NCBI RefSeq assembly: GCF_019396345.1
Contig: NZ_JAHKRM010000041.1
Span: 52,559-116,558, forward strand
Direction of reading: 5' to 3'
Source of the DNA: Nonomuraea guangzhouensis
Lineage (GTDB): Bacteria > Actinomycetota > Actinomycetes > Streptosporangiales > Streptosporangiaceae
DNA length: 64,000 bases
Part shown: positions 43,365 through 51,163 of the stretch, piece after piece
How positions within the stretch are numbered: the first letter of the stretch is position 1
Layout of the letters: the number at the start of each line of letters is the position of its first letter
Translations under genes and position numbers: made by a program
The notes under the pieces: generated by a model
What the model saw: only the letters and a program-made list of their open reading frames with translations
Told to the model about the DNA's origin: nothing
The model's database searches: none

Positions 43365-43978
43365 GCGCTGAGCGCGGGCGCGCCGGGGCCCCGGCCGAGC
43401 AGCAGCGCGCCCAGCCACAGCACCGCCATCCCCACCGCGACCAGCGCCGAGTCGCGGCCGACCCCGAAGACCGCCACGGCCATCACCACGACCCCGGCCG
43501 CGAGCACCACGGCGCTGAGCGAGGTGGCCCGCCGCAGCACCGCCATGATCCCGGCCAGCACCAGGAGCGCCACGAAGAACAGCTGGGCGCCCACCGAGTA
43601 CACGACCAGGTCCACCCCCGGATAACCCCGCACCTGGTCGAAGAACACCCGCATCGCCGCCCCGTCCGCCGAGGTGAACCCGGCCACCAGGTCGATGACG
43701 AGCTGGGCCACGTTGGCCAGGACGCTGAACAGCGCCACCCCGGTCGCCGCCCCCACGGCCGCCTTCTGCCGGCCGGTCGCGGGCGCCGCCATCCGCCGCA
43801 GCTCCAGCACCATGACGCCGAACAGCAGGAATCCCAGCAGCCACACGGCGTGCGCCGCCGTCCACCACGGACCGGGCACGAGATCGCCCCCGATGGGACG
43901 CATGAGGAGCCAGCCGCCGAGGAACGCGGCGGGCCCGGCCGTGAAAGAGGCCCTGGCGAGGTTGTTGGTGGGGGTCAT
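43361..43978 (-). CDS. Integral membrane protein, unknown function
   Basis: A 205-residue protein with about six hydrophobic helices (AAFLGGWLLMRP; AAHAVWLLGFLLFGVMVLEL; GVALFSVLANVAQLVIDLVA; QLFFVALLVLAGIMAVL; SAVVLAAGVVVMAVAVFGV; LVAVGMAVLWLGALLLG). No family is recognised. I chose the ATG giving MTPTNNLAR; the frame extends 12 codons upstream. It could be a transporter subunit or a DUF4386-like protein. Confidence 0.75.
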   Translation of the reverse strand: MTPTNNLARASFTAGPAAFLGGWLLMRPIGGDLVPGPWWTAAHAVWLLGFLLFGVMVLELRRMAAPATGRQKAAVGAATGVALFSVLANVAQLVIDLVAGFTSADGAAMRVFFDQVRGYPGVDLVVYSVGAQLFFVALLVLAGIMAVLRRATSLSAVVLAAGVVVMAVAVFGVGRDSALVAVGMAVLWLGALLLGRGPGAPALSA

Positions 43979-44076
43979 GACACCACGATCCCGCGCCACC
44001 CCCGCCCGCCTCATCGGTGATCACCCCTGACCTGTCCCTGGGAATCGCCGACGCCACCTCAGGGCAGACCTGGTGC

Positions 44077-44091
44077 ACTGGTCAGACCAGT
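44077..44091. promoter_or_regulatory. FadR-type GntR operator upstream of the SDR gene
   Basis: ACTGGTC-A-GACCAGT, perfect 7-bp arms, 16 bp before the SDR start. It fits the FadR-subfamily consensus TnGTnnnACnA. The 19-nt block 44073-44091 differs in one base from 57293-57311. Confidence 0.8.
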
Positions 44092-44107
44092 CGATAGGCT
44101 GGTCGGC

Positions 44108-44872
44108 ATGACGGCATACGACGCGTTGTTCCGCCTCGATGGGCGGCGCGCTGTGGTGATCGGGTCCGGAAGCGGGATCGGGCGGGAGTCGGCGCTGGCG
44201 CTGGCCGCGCACGGAGCCGAGGTGGTCTGCGCGGACCTCGACCTCGCCGCCGCCGAGGAGACCGCGCGACGGTGCGGCGGGGCGGCGCGCGCGGTGGACG
44301 TCCTCGACGCCGAGGCCGTGCGGGCGCTCGCCGCCGAGGTGCCGGCCGACGTGGTGGTCTTCACCGCCGCCACGAACGTGCGCAAGCGGCTGCTCGACTA
44401 CTCCGGCGAGGAGTTCGAGCGGGTCGTACGGCTGAACCTGCGGGCCTCCTTCGACGTGATCCGGGCGTTCGGGGCGGGGATGGTGGAGCGCGGACGTGGG
44501 TCGATCATCGGGTTCGCGTCGATCCGGGCGTCGGTGACGGAGCCCGGCCAGGGCGTCTACTCCGCCACGAAGGCGGGGCTGGTGCAGTTGCTGCGTACCG
44601 CCGCCGCCGAGTTCGGCCCGCATGGCGTGCGGGTCAACGCGGTCGCGCCCGGCGTGGTCGAGACGCCGCTGACCAGGCAGATCAAGGACAACCCCGCCTG
44701 GTACGACGCCTACGCCGCCAAGAGCGCGCTCGGCCGGTGGGCCCGGGCGGAGGAGATGGCGGGCGCCGTGGTCTACCTGGCGAGCGACGCGGCGAGCTTC
44801 GTCACCGGCTCCGTCCTGTACGTGGACGGCGGCTGGACCGCCGTGGACGGCCGCTTCGACCCGCCCAACTAA
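44108..44872 (+). CDS. Short-chain dehydrogenase/reductase
   Basis: A 254-residue classical SDR. It has the cofactor loop GSGSGIGRES, an Asp after strand 2 (CADLDLA) that favours NAD(H), FTAATN in place of NNAG, and catalytic Ser-Tyr-Lys in FASIRASVTEPGQGVYSATK. It should oxidise a secondary or primary alcohol. Its promoter carries nearly the same operator as the peptide-import operon at 48.6-57.3 kb, so it is probably an enzyme of that pathway (inference). The neighbouring genes are unrelated. Confidence 0.93.
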   Translation: MTAYDALFRLDGRRAVVIGSGSGIGRESALALAAHGAEVVCADLDLAAAEETARRCGGAARAVDVLDAEAVRALAAEVPADVVVFTAATNVRKRLLDYSGEEFERVVRLNLRASFDVIRAFGAGMVERGRGSIIGFASIRASVTEPGQGVYSATKAGLVQLLRTAAAEFGPHGVRVNAVAPGVVETPLTRQIKDNPAWYDAYAAKSALGRWARAEEMAGAVVYLASDAASFVTGSVLYVDGGWTAVDGRFDPPN

Positions 44873-45340
44873 GAGCTATCCCGTAAGTCGGGATAGTCCG
44901 GGTTGCGGGGACGTCTGTCCGGCGTGGTCCCCGGGTCGGGGGTCTCATCCGGGTCGGCGTCCCGTACTCTCCGGCACTTCGCCGCGCAGAGGCCAGCGGG
45001 GTGGTGGCTGCCGCGTGGTCCGTTCCCGCGAGTGGGGCGGGCGGGGGACACGATGCGGTTGACGCGGACAGGACTTCTTGCAGCCCTGCAATGGTGTAGG
45101 TCTCGATGAGCTGGGCGGCCCGGGTGTAGTCGACCCGGGCCGTGGCGGGGTCGCTGGGATCGGTGAGGGTGACGCAGGAGGCCAGCGCGGCTGAGACCAG
45201 GTCCCGGGGCGCCCTCAGCCCGCACTGGTCGCAGTGGTGCACCCGGACCGACAGGGTTTTGGTCACCCGGGACCCGCACAGGCAGTGCTGGGACATCGCG
45301 GTGGGGGTGGTGGCGGCGCGCAGGACGAGTGGCCGCCGAC
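44873..45340 (-). pseudogene. C-terminal fragment of an IS200/IS605-type TnpB (OrfB) transposase
   Basis: The minus-strand frame contains SQHCLCGSRVTKTLSVRVHH with CDQCGLRAPRDLVSAALA, the C-x-C...C-x2-C zinc ribbon and the following conserved RDxxSA motif of TnpB. It continues with the Ser/Ala/Arg-rich tail usual for actinomycete members. All of the RuvC-like domain before the zinc ribbon is missing, so it is a decayed insertion-sequence end. The frame runs into the 3' end of the SDR gene. Confidence 0.75.
44876..44896. terminator. Hairpin at the SDR 3' end/TnpB remnant edge
   Basis: CTATCCCG-TAAGT-CGGGATAG, perfect 8-bp stem, 4 nt after the SDR stop. It can terminate the SDR transcript; alternatively it is the subterminal palindrome of the IS605-type right end. 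Confidence 0.5.
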
Positions 45341-45374
45341 GCGTATCTGGCGTCCAGGATCAGCAGCGCGACGC

Positions 45375-45611
45375 TCAGGAGTCGCGGCGGGCATTCCTTC
45401 GCGGTGCGATGAAGACGGCCCAGGCGGCCACGCCCAGGGCCGGACCGAAGGACATACCTAGCCCGACACCGTAGGTGAAGTTGTCGAAAAAACCCCCGAC
45501 GACGACGCCGACGAGGAGGCCGAAGGCAGCGCCAAATGCGATCCAGATCCCGAGATTTGCCCAGATCCCGAGACCTGCGGCGGGTGGGGGCGTGTTGTTG
45601 TTGTTCGTCAT
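45375..45611 (-). CDS. Small Gly-rich membrane protein
   Basis: A 78-residue protein starting MTNNNNTPPPAAG after GGGAGAG. Two helices (IWIAFGAAFGLLVGVVVGGFF; GLGMSFGPALGVAAWAVFIA) flank a short loop, with a basic tail. It resembles small glycine-zipper proteins of unknown function that are common in actinomycetes. It lies between the TnpB remnant and an ABC permease gene on the same strand. Confidence 0.65.
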   Translation of the reverse strand: MTNNNNTPPPAAGLGIWANLGIWIAFGAAFGLLVGVVVGGFFDNFTYGVGLGMSFGPALGVAAWAVFIAPRRNARRDS

Positions 45612-45724
45612 TGCATCTCTCCCAAGGACGCGGGCGGACAGGGCTGACAATCTGGCGGCCCATCACGGGCGGATGTTGGTGTTCGCGTTGTCCGGTGTCC
45701 GGAGCGGCCGAGTGCCCGCCGCGC

Positions 45725-46420
45725 CTACGCCGTGGCACGGCGGATGAGCCTGTACCCGCCGACCGCGAACGCGGCGGCCACCAGGACCGGCCAGCCGGCG
45801 AGCAGCGCCATGGGGGACTGGTCGAGCAACCAGCGGCCGATCGCGTGCCATTGCCGGGTCCACGTGATCAGCGCGGCGGCCAGCCCGAGCGCTGTGAACG
45901 CCAGGGTGAGGCTGGCGAGGACGCCGGTGGTGCCCCAGCGCAGGTACAACGTGCCGAGCAGGATCCCGAGGTGGGTCACGACCAGTATGGGTACCGCGTA
46001 CCCGAGCAGGAGCAGCATCGGGTTGGCGTCATCCATGGACGGCAGGCCGAAGAAGCGCATCCCCACCCCCCAGTAGCCGGTGGCCTGTTCCACGGCGCGC
46101 AGCAGGCAGAGCACCAGCGCGTAGAGCACCGACTGGACGACCGCGAGCAGCGACCAGGCCAGGTAGAACTCCCGGCGGGTCACGCTCATGCCCAGCGCGT
46201 ACGGGAAGATCTGGGTGACCGAGACGGCGGCCATCCCGATCGCGACGCCGCACAGGCTGACCAGACCGCCGGTGTTCGTCACGCCGTCGCCCGGGTCGTA
46301 GTTCGCCATGAAGGTCAACAGGTTGATGCCGAACGCGACGGCCGTCATGCCCCACGTCCAGCCCACGATCTGCGGCCAGGCCGGCATCTGGAGACGAGCC
46401 ACCTGACGGATGCGGTTCAT
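45725..46420 (-). CDS. ABC transporter permease, unknown substrate
   Basis: A 231-residue membrane protein with six hydrophobic segments (TAVAFGINLLTFMANY; GLVSLCGVAIGMAAVSVT; LLAVVQSVLYALVLCLL; LLGYAVPILVVTHLGILLG; LASLTLAFTALGLAAAL; LLAGWPVLVAAAFAVGGY). Its ATG overlaps the ATPase stop by 4 nt. With the ATPase and YtrA-type GntR it forms a regulator-ATPase-permease operon of the kind that responds to cell-envelope antibiotics or peptides in Gram-positives. Confidence 0.82.
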   Translation of the reverse strand: MNRIRQVARLQMPAWPQIVGWTWGMTAVAFGINLLTFMANYDPGDGVTNTGGLVSLCGVAIGMAAVSVTQIFPYALGMSVTRREFYLAWSLLAVVQSVLYALVLCLLRAVEQATGYWGVGMRFFGLPSMDDANPMLLLLGYAVPILVVTHLGILLGTLYLRWGTTGVLASLTLAFTALGLAAALITWTRQWHAIGRWLLDQSPMALLAGWPVLVAAAFAVGGYRLIRRATA

Positions 46421-47322
46421 CGGGCGGCCTCCCGGTCCGCCGGCGCCGTTGTCGTCGGCGGTACGGTCAGGCGGACCACGAGTTGCTGCAACGACAGCGG
46501 CTCCAGCTCGACGTTCAGCGCCTGCGCGAGCGTCTTCGCGTGCGGTCCGAGCCCACCGAGGATGGTCGACCGGACCTGGCCGCTCAACCGCTCGCGGTGC
46601 AACTCGGTGCGTCCGGCGGCGAACCCGTCCACGGCCTCCGCCCGTCCGGTGGCCGCCACCGCCCGCCCGCGCAGGTCGTCGGCGTCCTCGTCGAGCAGCA
46701 GCCGGCCACGGTCGATGAGCAGCACCCGCTCGACCAGATCGCTCACCTCGGCGATGAGGTGGGTGGACAGCACCACGGTGCGGGGATGCCCGGCGTAGTC
46801 GGCGAGCAGGCGGTCGTAGAAAAGCTGCCGGGCGGCCGGGTCGAGCCCGAGGTACGGCTCGTCGAAGAACGTCAGGGGCGCCCGCGCGGCCAGCCCGACG
46901 GTCACGCCGAGGGCCGACAGCATGCCCCGCGAGAGCCTGCGGACCAGCCGCCCGGCCGGTAGCTGGAAGTCCGCGGCGAGGCCGTGCGCGAACGTGTCGT
47001 CCCAGTTCGCAAACAGCCGGCGTGCGGTGCGAAAGACGTGGCGCACGGTGTAGAAGTGGGGGTAGCGCTGGCTCTCCCGGACGAAACAGACCTTCGACAG
47101 GACGGCCGGGTTCTCCACCGGTGGCGCGTCGAAGACCGACACGTTCCCCGACGACGCGAACGCCTGCCCGGTGAGGATCTGCATCAGGGTGGTCTTGCCC
47201 GCCCCGTTGCGCCCGAGCAGGCCGTAGATCGTGTGCTCGGCCAGCGCGAAGCTCACGTCGTCGAGCGCCGTGACGTCACCAAAGCGCTTGGTCACCCCGT
47301 GTGCGGTTACCACCGCCGTCAT
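46417..47322 (-). CDS. ABC transporter ATP-binding protein
   Basis: A 301-residue ATPase. Walker A is GRNGAGKTT, the signature is the degenerate LSRGM, Walker B is LTFFDEPYLGLDP, and the switch His is in LSTHLI. The 75-residue C-terminal extension (from RGRAVAATGRAEAVDGF) is usual for YtrB-type exporters. It is coupled to the permease gene downstream (4-nt overlap) and to the GntR gene upstream (4-nt overlap). Confidence 0.93.
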   Translation of the reverse strand: MTAVVTAHGVTKRFGDVTALDDVSFALAEHTIYGLLGRNGAGKTTLMQILTGQAFASSGNVSVFDAPPVENPAVLSKVCFVRESQRYPHFYTVRHVFRTARRLFANWDDTFAHGLAADFQLPAGRLVRRLSRGMLSALGVTVGLAARAPLTFFDEPYLGLDPAARQLFYDRLLADYAGHPRTVVLSTHLIAEVSDLVERVLLIDRGRLLLDEDADDLRGRAVAATGRAEAVDGFAAGRTELHRERLSGQVRSTILGGLGPHAKTLAQALNVELEPLSLQQLVVRLTVPPTTTAPADREAAR

Positions 47323-47693
47323 CCCAGGTCCCTCCCGACAACCGCACCGAATGAATCGATCATCTTCATCAGCTCGTCGTGGCCGATGCCGAGCTTGCGC
47401 GCCTCGGCGAGCAGGGGTTCCACGTACTGTTCGGTGAACCGTTCCCGTCGCCGCTCGCGCAGCCTGGCCCGGGCGCCACCGGCGACGAACATGCCGATGC
47501 CGCGTCGCTTGTAGAGCGTTCCCTCCGACACGAGCTGGTTGACGCCCTTGGCCGCGGTGGCCGGGTTGATCCGGTGAAAGGCGGCAAGCTCGTTGGTGGA
47601 CGGGACCTGGGCCTCCTCCACCAGCGACCCGTCGATGATCGAGTTCTCGATCAGCTCGGCGATCTGAAGGAAGATCGGTCGGTCGTCGTCCAT
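47319..47693 (-). CDS. YtrA-subfamily GntR regulator
   Basis: A 124-residue regulator with the GntR winged helix (IFLQIAELIENSIIDGSL; VPSTNELAAFHRINPATAAK; YKRRGIGMFV) and a very short C-terminal helical part, the mark of the YtrA subfamily. YtrA repressors control the ABC genes in their own operon and are released by envelope-active compounds. A matching dyad lies 22 bp before its start. Confidence 0.93.
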   Translation of the reverse strand: MDDDRPIFLQIAELIENSIIDGSLVEEAQVPSTNELAAFHRINPATAAKGVNQLVSEGTLYKRRGIGMFVAGGARARLRERRRERFTEQYVEPLLAEARKLGIGHDELMKMIDSFGAVVGRDLG

Positions 47694-47714
47694 CGTTGGC
47701 TTAGCCGCCCAACT

Positions 47715-47738
47715 GGTTAGCTACATGTGTAAGTAACC
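47715..47738. promoter_or_regulatory. YtrA-type operator
   Basis: GGTTAgcTACA-tg-TGTAagTAACC: 9 of 11 positions in each arm are self-complementary. It lies 22 bp before the GntR start, over the expected promoter. Confidence 0.7.
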
Positions 47739-47868
47739 ATGCAACCTTGCGCCGCGGCTGTCAAGCCACCCGGCGTCCCGCGACCTCAGCCGGCGGCGGC
47801 TCCGGGACCCGTTTCCCGCTCAAGAAAGGCAGCCGGGGATGCGTGGGCAGCGTCGTCTCGACGCAAGT

Positions 47869-47931
47869 GGCCATCTCGAAGTCCATGCCGCGCAACACAC
47901 GCAGTTCCTTGTACGACTTCTCCAGGCCTGC
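47869..47931 (-). pseudogene. Tiny ABC-ATPase N-terminal fragment
   Basis: About 21 codons reading GLEKSYKELRVLRGMDFEMA match the first strands of a drug-export ABC ATPase, just before where Walker A would be; the sense is then lost. It lies in the 300-bp gap between the GntR operon and the Tn3 fragment, where I see nothing else. Confidence 0.4.
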
Positions 47932-48001
47932 ACGTGGATCGCCGGCCCTTCGACCCGGCGCCGTCCTCCAGGGGCGCGCACGCCCTACCACGATCATGAA
48001 G

Positions 48002-48490
48002 CTAGTCCGGGTTGCCCGCCTCCGGAGCTTGCGCAGCGCCGCCGAGCGAAAGGCGCTTGGCCACATCCAGCCGTACCTCGCCGTAGGGCTGGACATGCTG
48101 CCAGAACAGCGGGGTCAGCCCGCGCTGGTCGGCAGGTTTGAGCATGGTGGCCCATTCGAGGTCGGCCAGGACATCTTGGAGCATCAGGGTGTTGATGTAC
48201 ACGAGCGCGGCCTGCAGGATGCGCAGGCACAACACGCTCATCTCCAACTCCTCGCGCCGGTTGGTGGCGATGTCGCCGCCCTTGCCGTAGAAGATGACCG
48301 AGTTCGCTCCGTTGGAGGATTCCACCACGTTGAGCCCTTCCTGGATCTCCCGCTGCAGCTCGTGCAGGCGCAGATAGCGGGCCACAAAAATGGTCTTCTG
48401 CGCCCGGCCCACCTCCAGCATGGCCTGGTAGGTCGGATGGGAGGCGGACTCGGTGAAGCGGCGCAAGATCGCCTCGGTGGAGGCGGTGCC
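48002..48490 (-). pseudogene. C-terminal fragment of a Tn3-family transposase
   Basis: About 162 codons with the Tn3 DDE C-terminal blocks: HPTYQAMLEVGRAQKTIFVA, REIQEGLNVVESSN, FYGKGGDIATNRREELEMSV, LQAALVYINTLMLQDVL and the end QPYGEVRLDVAKRLSL. It contains the last catalytic Glu region (EGLNVVE). An in-frame TAG directly precedes it, and about 800 upstream residues, the resolvase and terminal repeats are absent. It is a dead remnant. Confidence 0.85.
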
Positions 48491-48513
48491 CTAAACTCGA
48501 CCTGATCGCAGGA

Positions 48514-48529
48514 CCCCGGGAAACCGGGG
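48514..48529. other. GNRA-loop hairpin between ALDH and the Tn3 fragment
   Basis: CCCCGG-GAAA-CCGGGG, followed on the plus strand by a small CTCT/AGAG hairpin. It may add to termination of the operon from the right. Confidence 0.4.
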
Positions 48530-48541
48530 CCTCTCTGTAGA

Positions 48542-48562
48542 GAAAAACACGCTCTGACGTGT
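48542..48562 (-). terminator. Intrinsic terminator of the peptide-catabolic operon
   Basis: On the minus strand ACACG-TCAGAG-CGTGT is followed directly by a T5 run, 24 nt after the aldehyde dehydrogenase stop. A stem plus U-tract is uncommon in this GC-rich genome and fits a true rho-independent terminator. Confidence 0.6.
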
Positions 48563-48585
48563 ATTAAGGGATATCTCTTAGCGCC

Positions 48586-50010
48586 TCAAGGGCGGATGAT
48601 CGCCATCCGGGTGACGGTGAGCTCCTCGATGGCGAACCTGGGCCCTTCCCGGCCGGCACCCGAGTCCTTGACGCCGCCATAGGGCATGTTGTCCGCCCGG
48701 AACCCCGGCACCTCGTTGACCACCACGCCTCCGGCCTCGATCCGGTCGATCGCGGCGAAGGCCGTGGCCAGCGAGCGGGTGAACACCGCGGCGTGCAGGC
48801 CGTACCTGGAGGCGTTGACGGCGGCGAACGCGGCGTCCATGCCGGGCACCGAGCGTACGCACACCACCGGGCCGAAGATCTCCTCGTCCCAGGCGACGGC
48901 CCCGTCGGGCACGTCGGCGAGCACGGTGGGCGCGATGGCCCGCCCGTCGAGTTCGCCGCCGGTGACGAGCGTGGCGCCCGAGTCGCGTACCCAGCCGAGC
49001 ACCCGTTCGGTCGCGGCCGGGTCGATCAGCGGCGCGACCCGGGTCCGCGGGTCGCGGGGGTCGCCCACCACCACGCCCTTCATCCGCCCGGCCAGCAGCG
49101 ACAGGAACTCCTCGCGTACCGGCTCCTCCACCAGCACCCGCTGCACCGAGATGCACGCCTGCCCGGAGGCGTAGTAGCCGCCCCGCACCACCGCCGCGGC
49201 GGCGGCGTCCAGGTCGGCGTCGGCCGCCACCACGAGCGCGGCGTTCGAGCCCAGCTCCAGCAGCACCTTGGTGGGGGCCGCGCTCTTCGCGATGGCGTGC
49301 CCGGCCGCCGCCGAGCCGGTGAACGACACGGCCCCGATCCGCCGGTCCTCGACCAGCGTCCGGCCCACCTCGACGTCGCCGGTGACGAGCTGTACCCCCG
49401 CCGGAGGCAGCGCGCCGGATTCGCGGAGCAGGTGGACGAGCCAGAGCGTCGCCAGGGGCGTCGCGGGCGCGGGTTTGACGATGACCGGGCAGCCCGCGGC
49501 CACCGCCGGGGCGATCTTGTGCGCGGCCAGCAGCAGCGGGTAGTTGAAGCCGGTGATCCCGACCACCACCCCGATCGGCCGCCGCGTCCAGAACCCGATC
49601 AGCCCCTCCCCCGACGGCAGCAGGTCCAGCGGCACGGTCTCGCCGTGCAGCCGGGCCACCTCCTCGGCGGCGGTGAGCAGCGTGACGAGCGTCCGCGCCA
49701 CCTCGACCTGGCAGTCCACCAGCGGTTTTCCGGTCTCGAGTACGAGCAGGCGCTCGAACTCCGCGCGCCGCGCGGCCAGGGCGTCATGGGCGGCCATGAG
49801 CGCGGCGCGGCGGGCGTGCGAGGGGAGCGCGGCCATGCCGGGAGCGGCCGCCAGCGCCGCCTCCACGGCCTGCCGGGCCAGCGCGACCGTGCCGACGGGC
49901 GCGGACGTCACCACCGAGCCGTCGTACGGGAAGATCACGTCGGTGGTGTCCGGGACCTCGACCCACCCGTCACCCACGGGCAGCCCGGCGGGCCAATCCT
50001 GAAAAGTCAC
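48586..50010 (-). CDS. NAD(P)-dependent aldehyde dehydrogenase
   Basis: A 474-residue ALDH-superfamily enzyme and the last gene of the import/catabolic operon. It starts at GTG, 1 nt after the stop of the P1 peptidase, with GGGGGAA in that gene as ribosome site. Cofactor motif FTGSAAAG, general-base Glu in LLELGSNAA and catalytic Cys in GQACISVQR are all present, with the C-terminal PYGGVKDSGAGREG. It should oxidise an aldehyde to an acid, plausibly one generated by the co-regulated SDR at 44108 (inference). The exact substrate is unknown. Confidence 0.93.
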   Translation of the reverse strand: MTFQDWPAGLPVGDGWVEVPDTTDVIFPYDGSVVTSAPVGTVALARQAVEAALAAAPGMAALPSHARRAALMAAHDALAARRAEFERLLVLETGKPLVDCQVEVARTLVTLLTAAEEVARLHGETVPLDLLPSGEGLIGFWTRRPIGVVVGITGFNYPLLLAAHKIAPAVAAGCPVIVKPAPATPLATLWLVHLLRESGALPPAGVQLVTGDVEVGRTLVEDRRIGAVSFTGSAAAGHAIAKSAAPTKVLLELGSNAALVVAADADLDAAAAAVVRGGYYASGQACISVQRVLVEEPVREEFLSLLAGRMKGVVVGDPRDPRTRVAPLIDPAATERVLGWVRDSGATLVTGGELDGRAIAPTVLADVPDGAVAWDEEIFGPVVCVRSVPGMDAAFAAVNASRYGLHAAVFTRSLATAFAAIDRIEAGGVVVNEVPGFRADNMPYGGVKDSGAGREGPRFAIEELTVTRMAIIRP

Positions 50011-50011
50011 G

Positions 50012-51163
50012 CTAGTTCCCCCAAGCGCTTGGAAACACGTCTCGATAGGCGGGCGCGCCGTCGCGGCCGGTGGCGGCGAGCATGGCGTGCGCCACGGCCC
50101 GGCTGAACACGTCGGCCCCGGCGGCGAGCACGTCATGCAGCCCGGCGGCTCCGGGCGCGTTACGCCCGGCACCCACCGGCGCGGGGGCGCTCCCAGCGGC
50201 GCCTTCAGCGGAGGTGCTCCTTACGGCGCCGTCAAAGGCGGTGGCGCCCCTTTCGGGGCTGCCGGGTGCGGTGGCCCCGGGGAAGGGGAGGGCGCAGGTG
50301 GAGAGGCCGAAGATGGTGTCGCCGTCGACCATGGTGTGGGCGGGTCTGATCGCCCGGGCCAGCCCGTCGTGCGCCACACCGGCCAGTTTGCCGCACTGCG
50401 CCTTGGTGAGCGTCAGATCGGTGGCCACCACGCCGATCGTCGTGTTGAACGAGGTCACCGTGGCGCCCTGCCAGGCCGCCACCTCCTCCTCGCGGGGCTC
50501 GCGGAGGTGGTCGAACTCGCCGGGCAGCCCGTACCGGGTGCCGGACAGCCGTCCGCCCGCCGGGTCGAGCACCGATCCGACGGCGTTGACGACGGCCATC
50601 GCGGCCACGGTGACACCCGAGGGCAGCACGACACTGGCCGTACCGATGCCGCCGGCCAGCCCACCGGCGACGGCGCCGGTGCCCGCCCCGACCGACCCGT
50701 TCACCCACGAATCAGGTGACCAGGTGGCGGCGTCGTACGCCTCGGCGCCCAACCGGCCGTCCGGGACCGCGCGGAACACGCCGCCGCGGCCCAGGTCGTA
50801 GATGACGGCGGCGGGCACGATCGGCACCACGCCGCCCTCCACCGGGAAGCCGATCCCGGCGTCCGCCAGCCGCTCCATGACCCCGCAGGCCGCGCTGAGC
50901 CCGTACGCGCTGCCGCCCGTCAGGACGATGGCGTGCACCCGCTCCACCAGGTTGCGCGGGTCGAGGAGCTCGGTCTCCCGGGTGCCCGGCGCGGCTCCCC
51001 GCACGTCCACCCCGGCCACCATGCCGCCGGGCGGCGCGAGCACGACGGTGGTCCCCGTGCGGTAGCCGTCGCCCACCCGCTGGGCATGCCCGACCCGCAG
51101 CCCGGCGACGTCGACCAGCGAGTTCGTCGCTCCGGCAGTCACAACGCCGACCGGGTCCGTCAC
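50012..51163 (-). CDS. P1-family (DmpA/S58) peptidase or amidohydrolase
   Basis: A 383-residue member of the DmpA-type family, which are self-cleaving N-terminal-nucleophile enzymes including D-aminopeptidase DmpA, beta-peptidyl aminopeptidases and nylon-oligomer hydrolase NylC. Conserved blocks are GLRVGHAQRV near the start, LTGGSAYGLSAACGVMERL, and SFNTTIGVVATDLTLTKAQC, where Asn-Thr is the probable autocleavage point. The region after PFPGATAPGS is a low-complexity linker before the last helix. GTG overlaps the M20 stop by 4 nt. It would cleave an amide or unusual peptide brought in by the transporter. Confidence 0.92.
   Translation of the reverse strand: MTDPVGVVTAGATNSLVDVAGLRVGHAQRVGDGYRTGTTVVLAPPGGMVAGVDVRGAAPGTRETELLDPRNLVERVHAIVLTGGSAYGLSAACGVMERLADAGIGFPVEGGVVPIVPAAVIYDLGRGGVFRAVPDGRLGAEAYDAATWSPDSWVNGSVGAGTGAVAGGLAGGIGTASVVLPSGVTVAAMAVVNAVGSVLDPAGGRLSGTRYGLPGEFDHLREPREEEVAAWQGATVTSFNTTIGVVATDLTLTKAQCGKLAGVAHDGLARAIRPAHTMVDGDTIFGLSTCALPFPGATAPGSPERGATAFDGAVRSTSAEGAAGSAPAPVGAGRNAPGAAGLHDVLAAGADVFSRAVAHAMLAATGRDGAPAYRDVFPSAWGN

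Noticed and set aside
44802..45296. Intact small zinc-ribbon protein
   Set aside because: The zinc ribbon and the following residues match the end of a TnpB transposase and the frame runs through the SDR 3' end, so it is a fragment.
48494..48585. Structured non-coding RNA formed by three successive hairpins
   Set aside because: The stem plus T5 on the minus strand is better explained as the operon terminator, and the others as incidental; no known RNA family pattern was seen.
49000..50106. Plus-strand frame of over 400 codons opposite ALDH
   Set aside because: Antisense shadow of a clear aldehyde dehydrogenase; rich in Arg, Gly, His and Gln with no recognisable domain.
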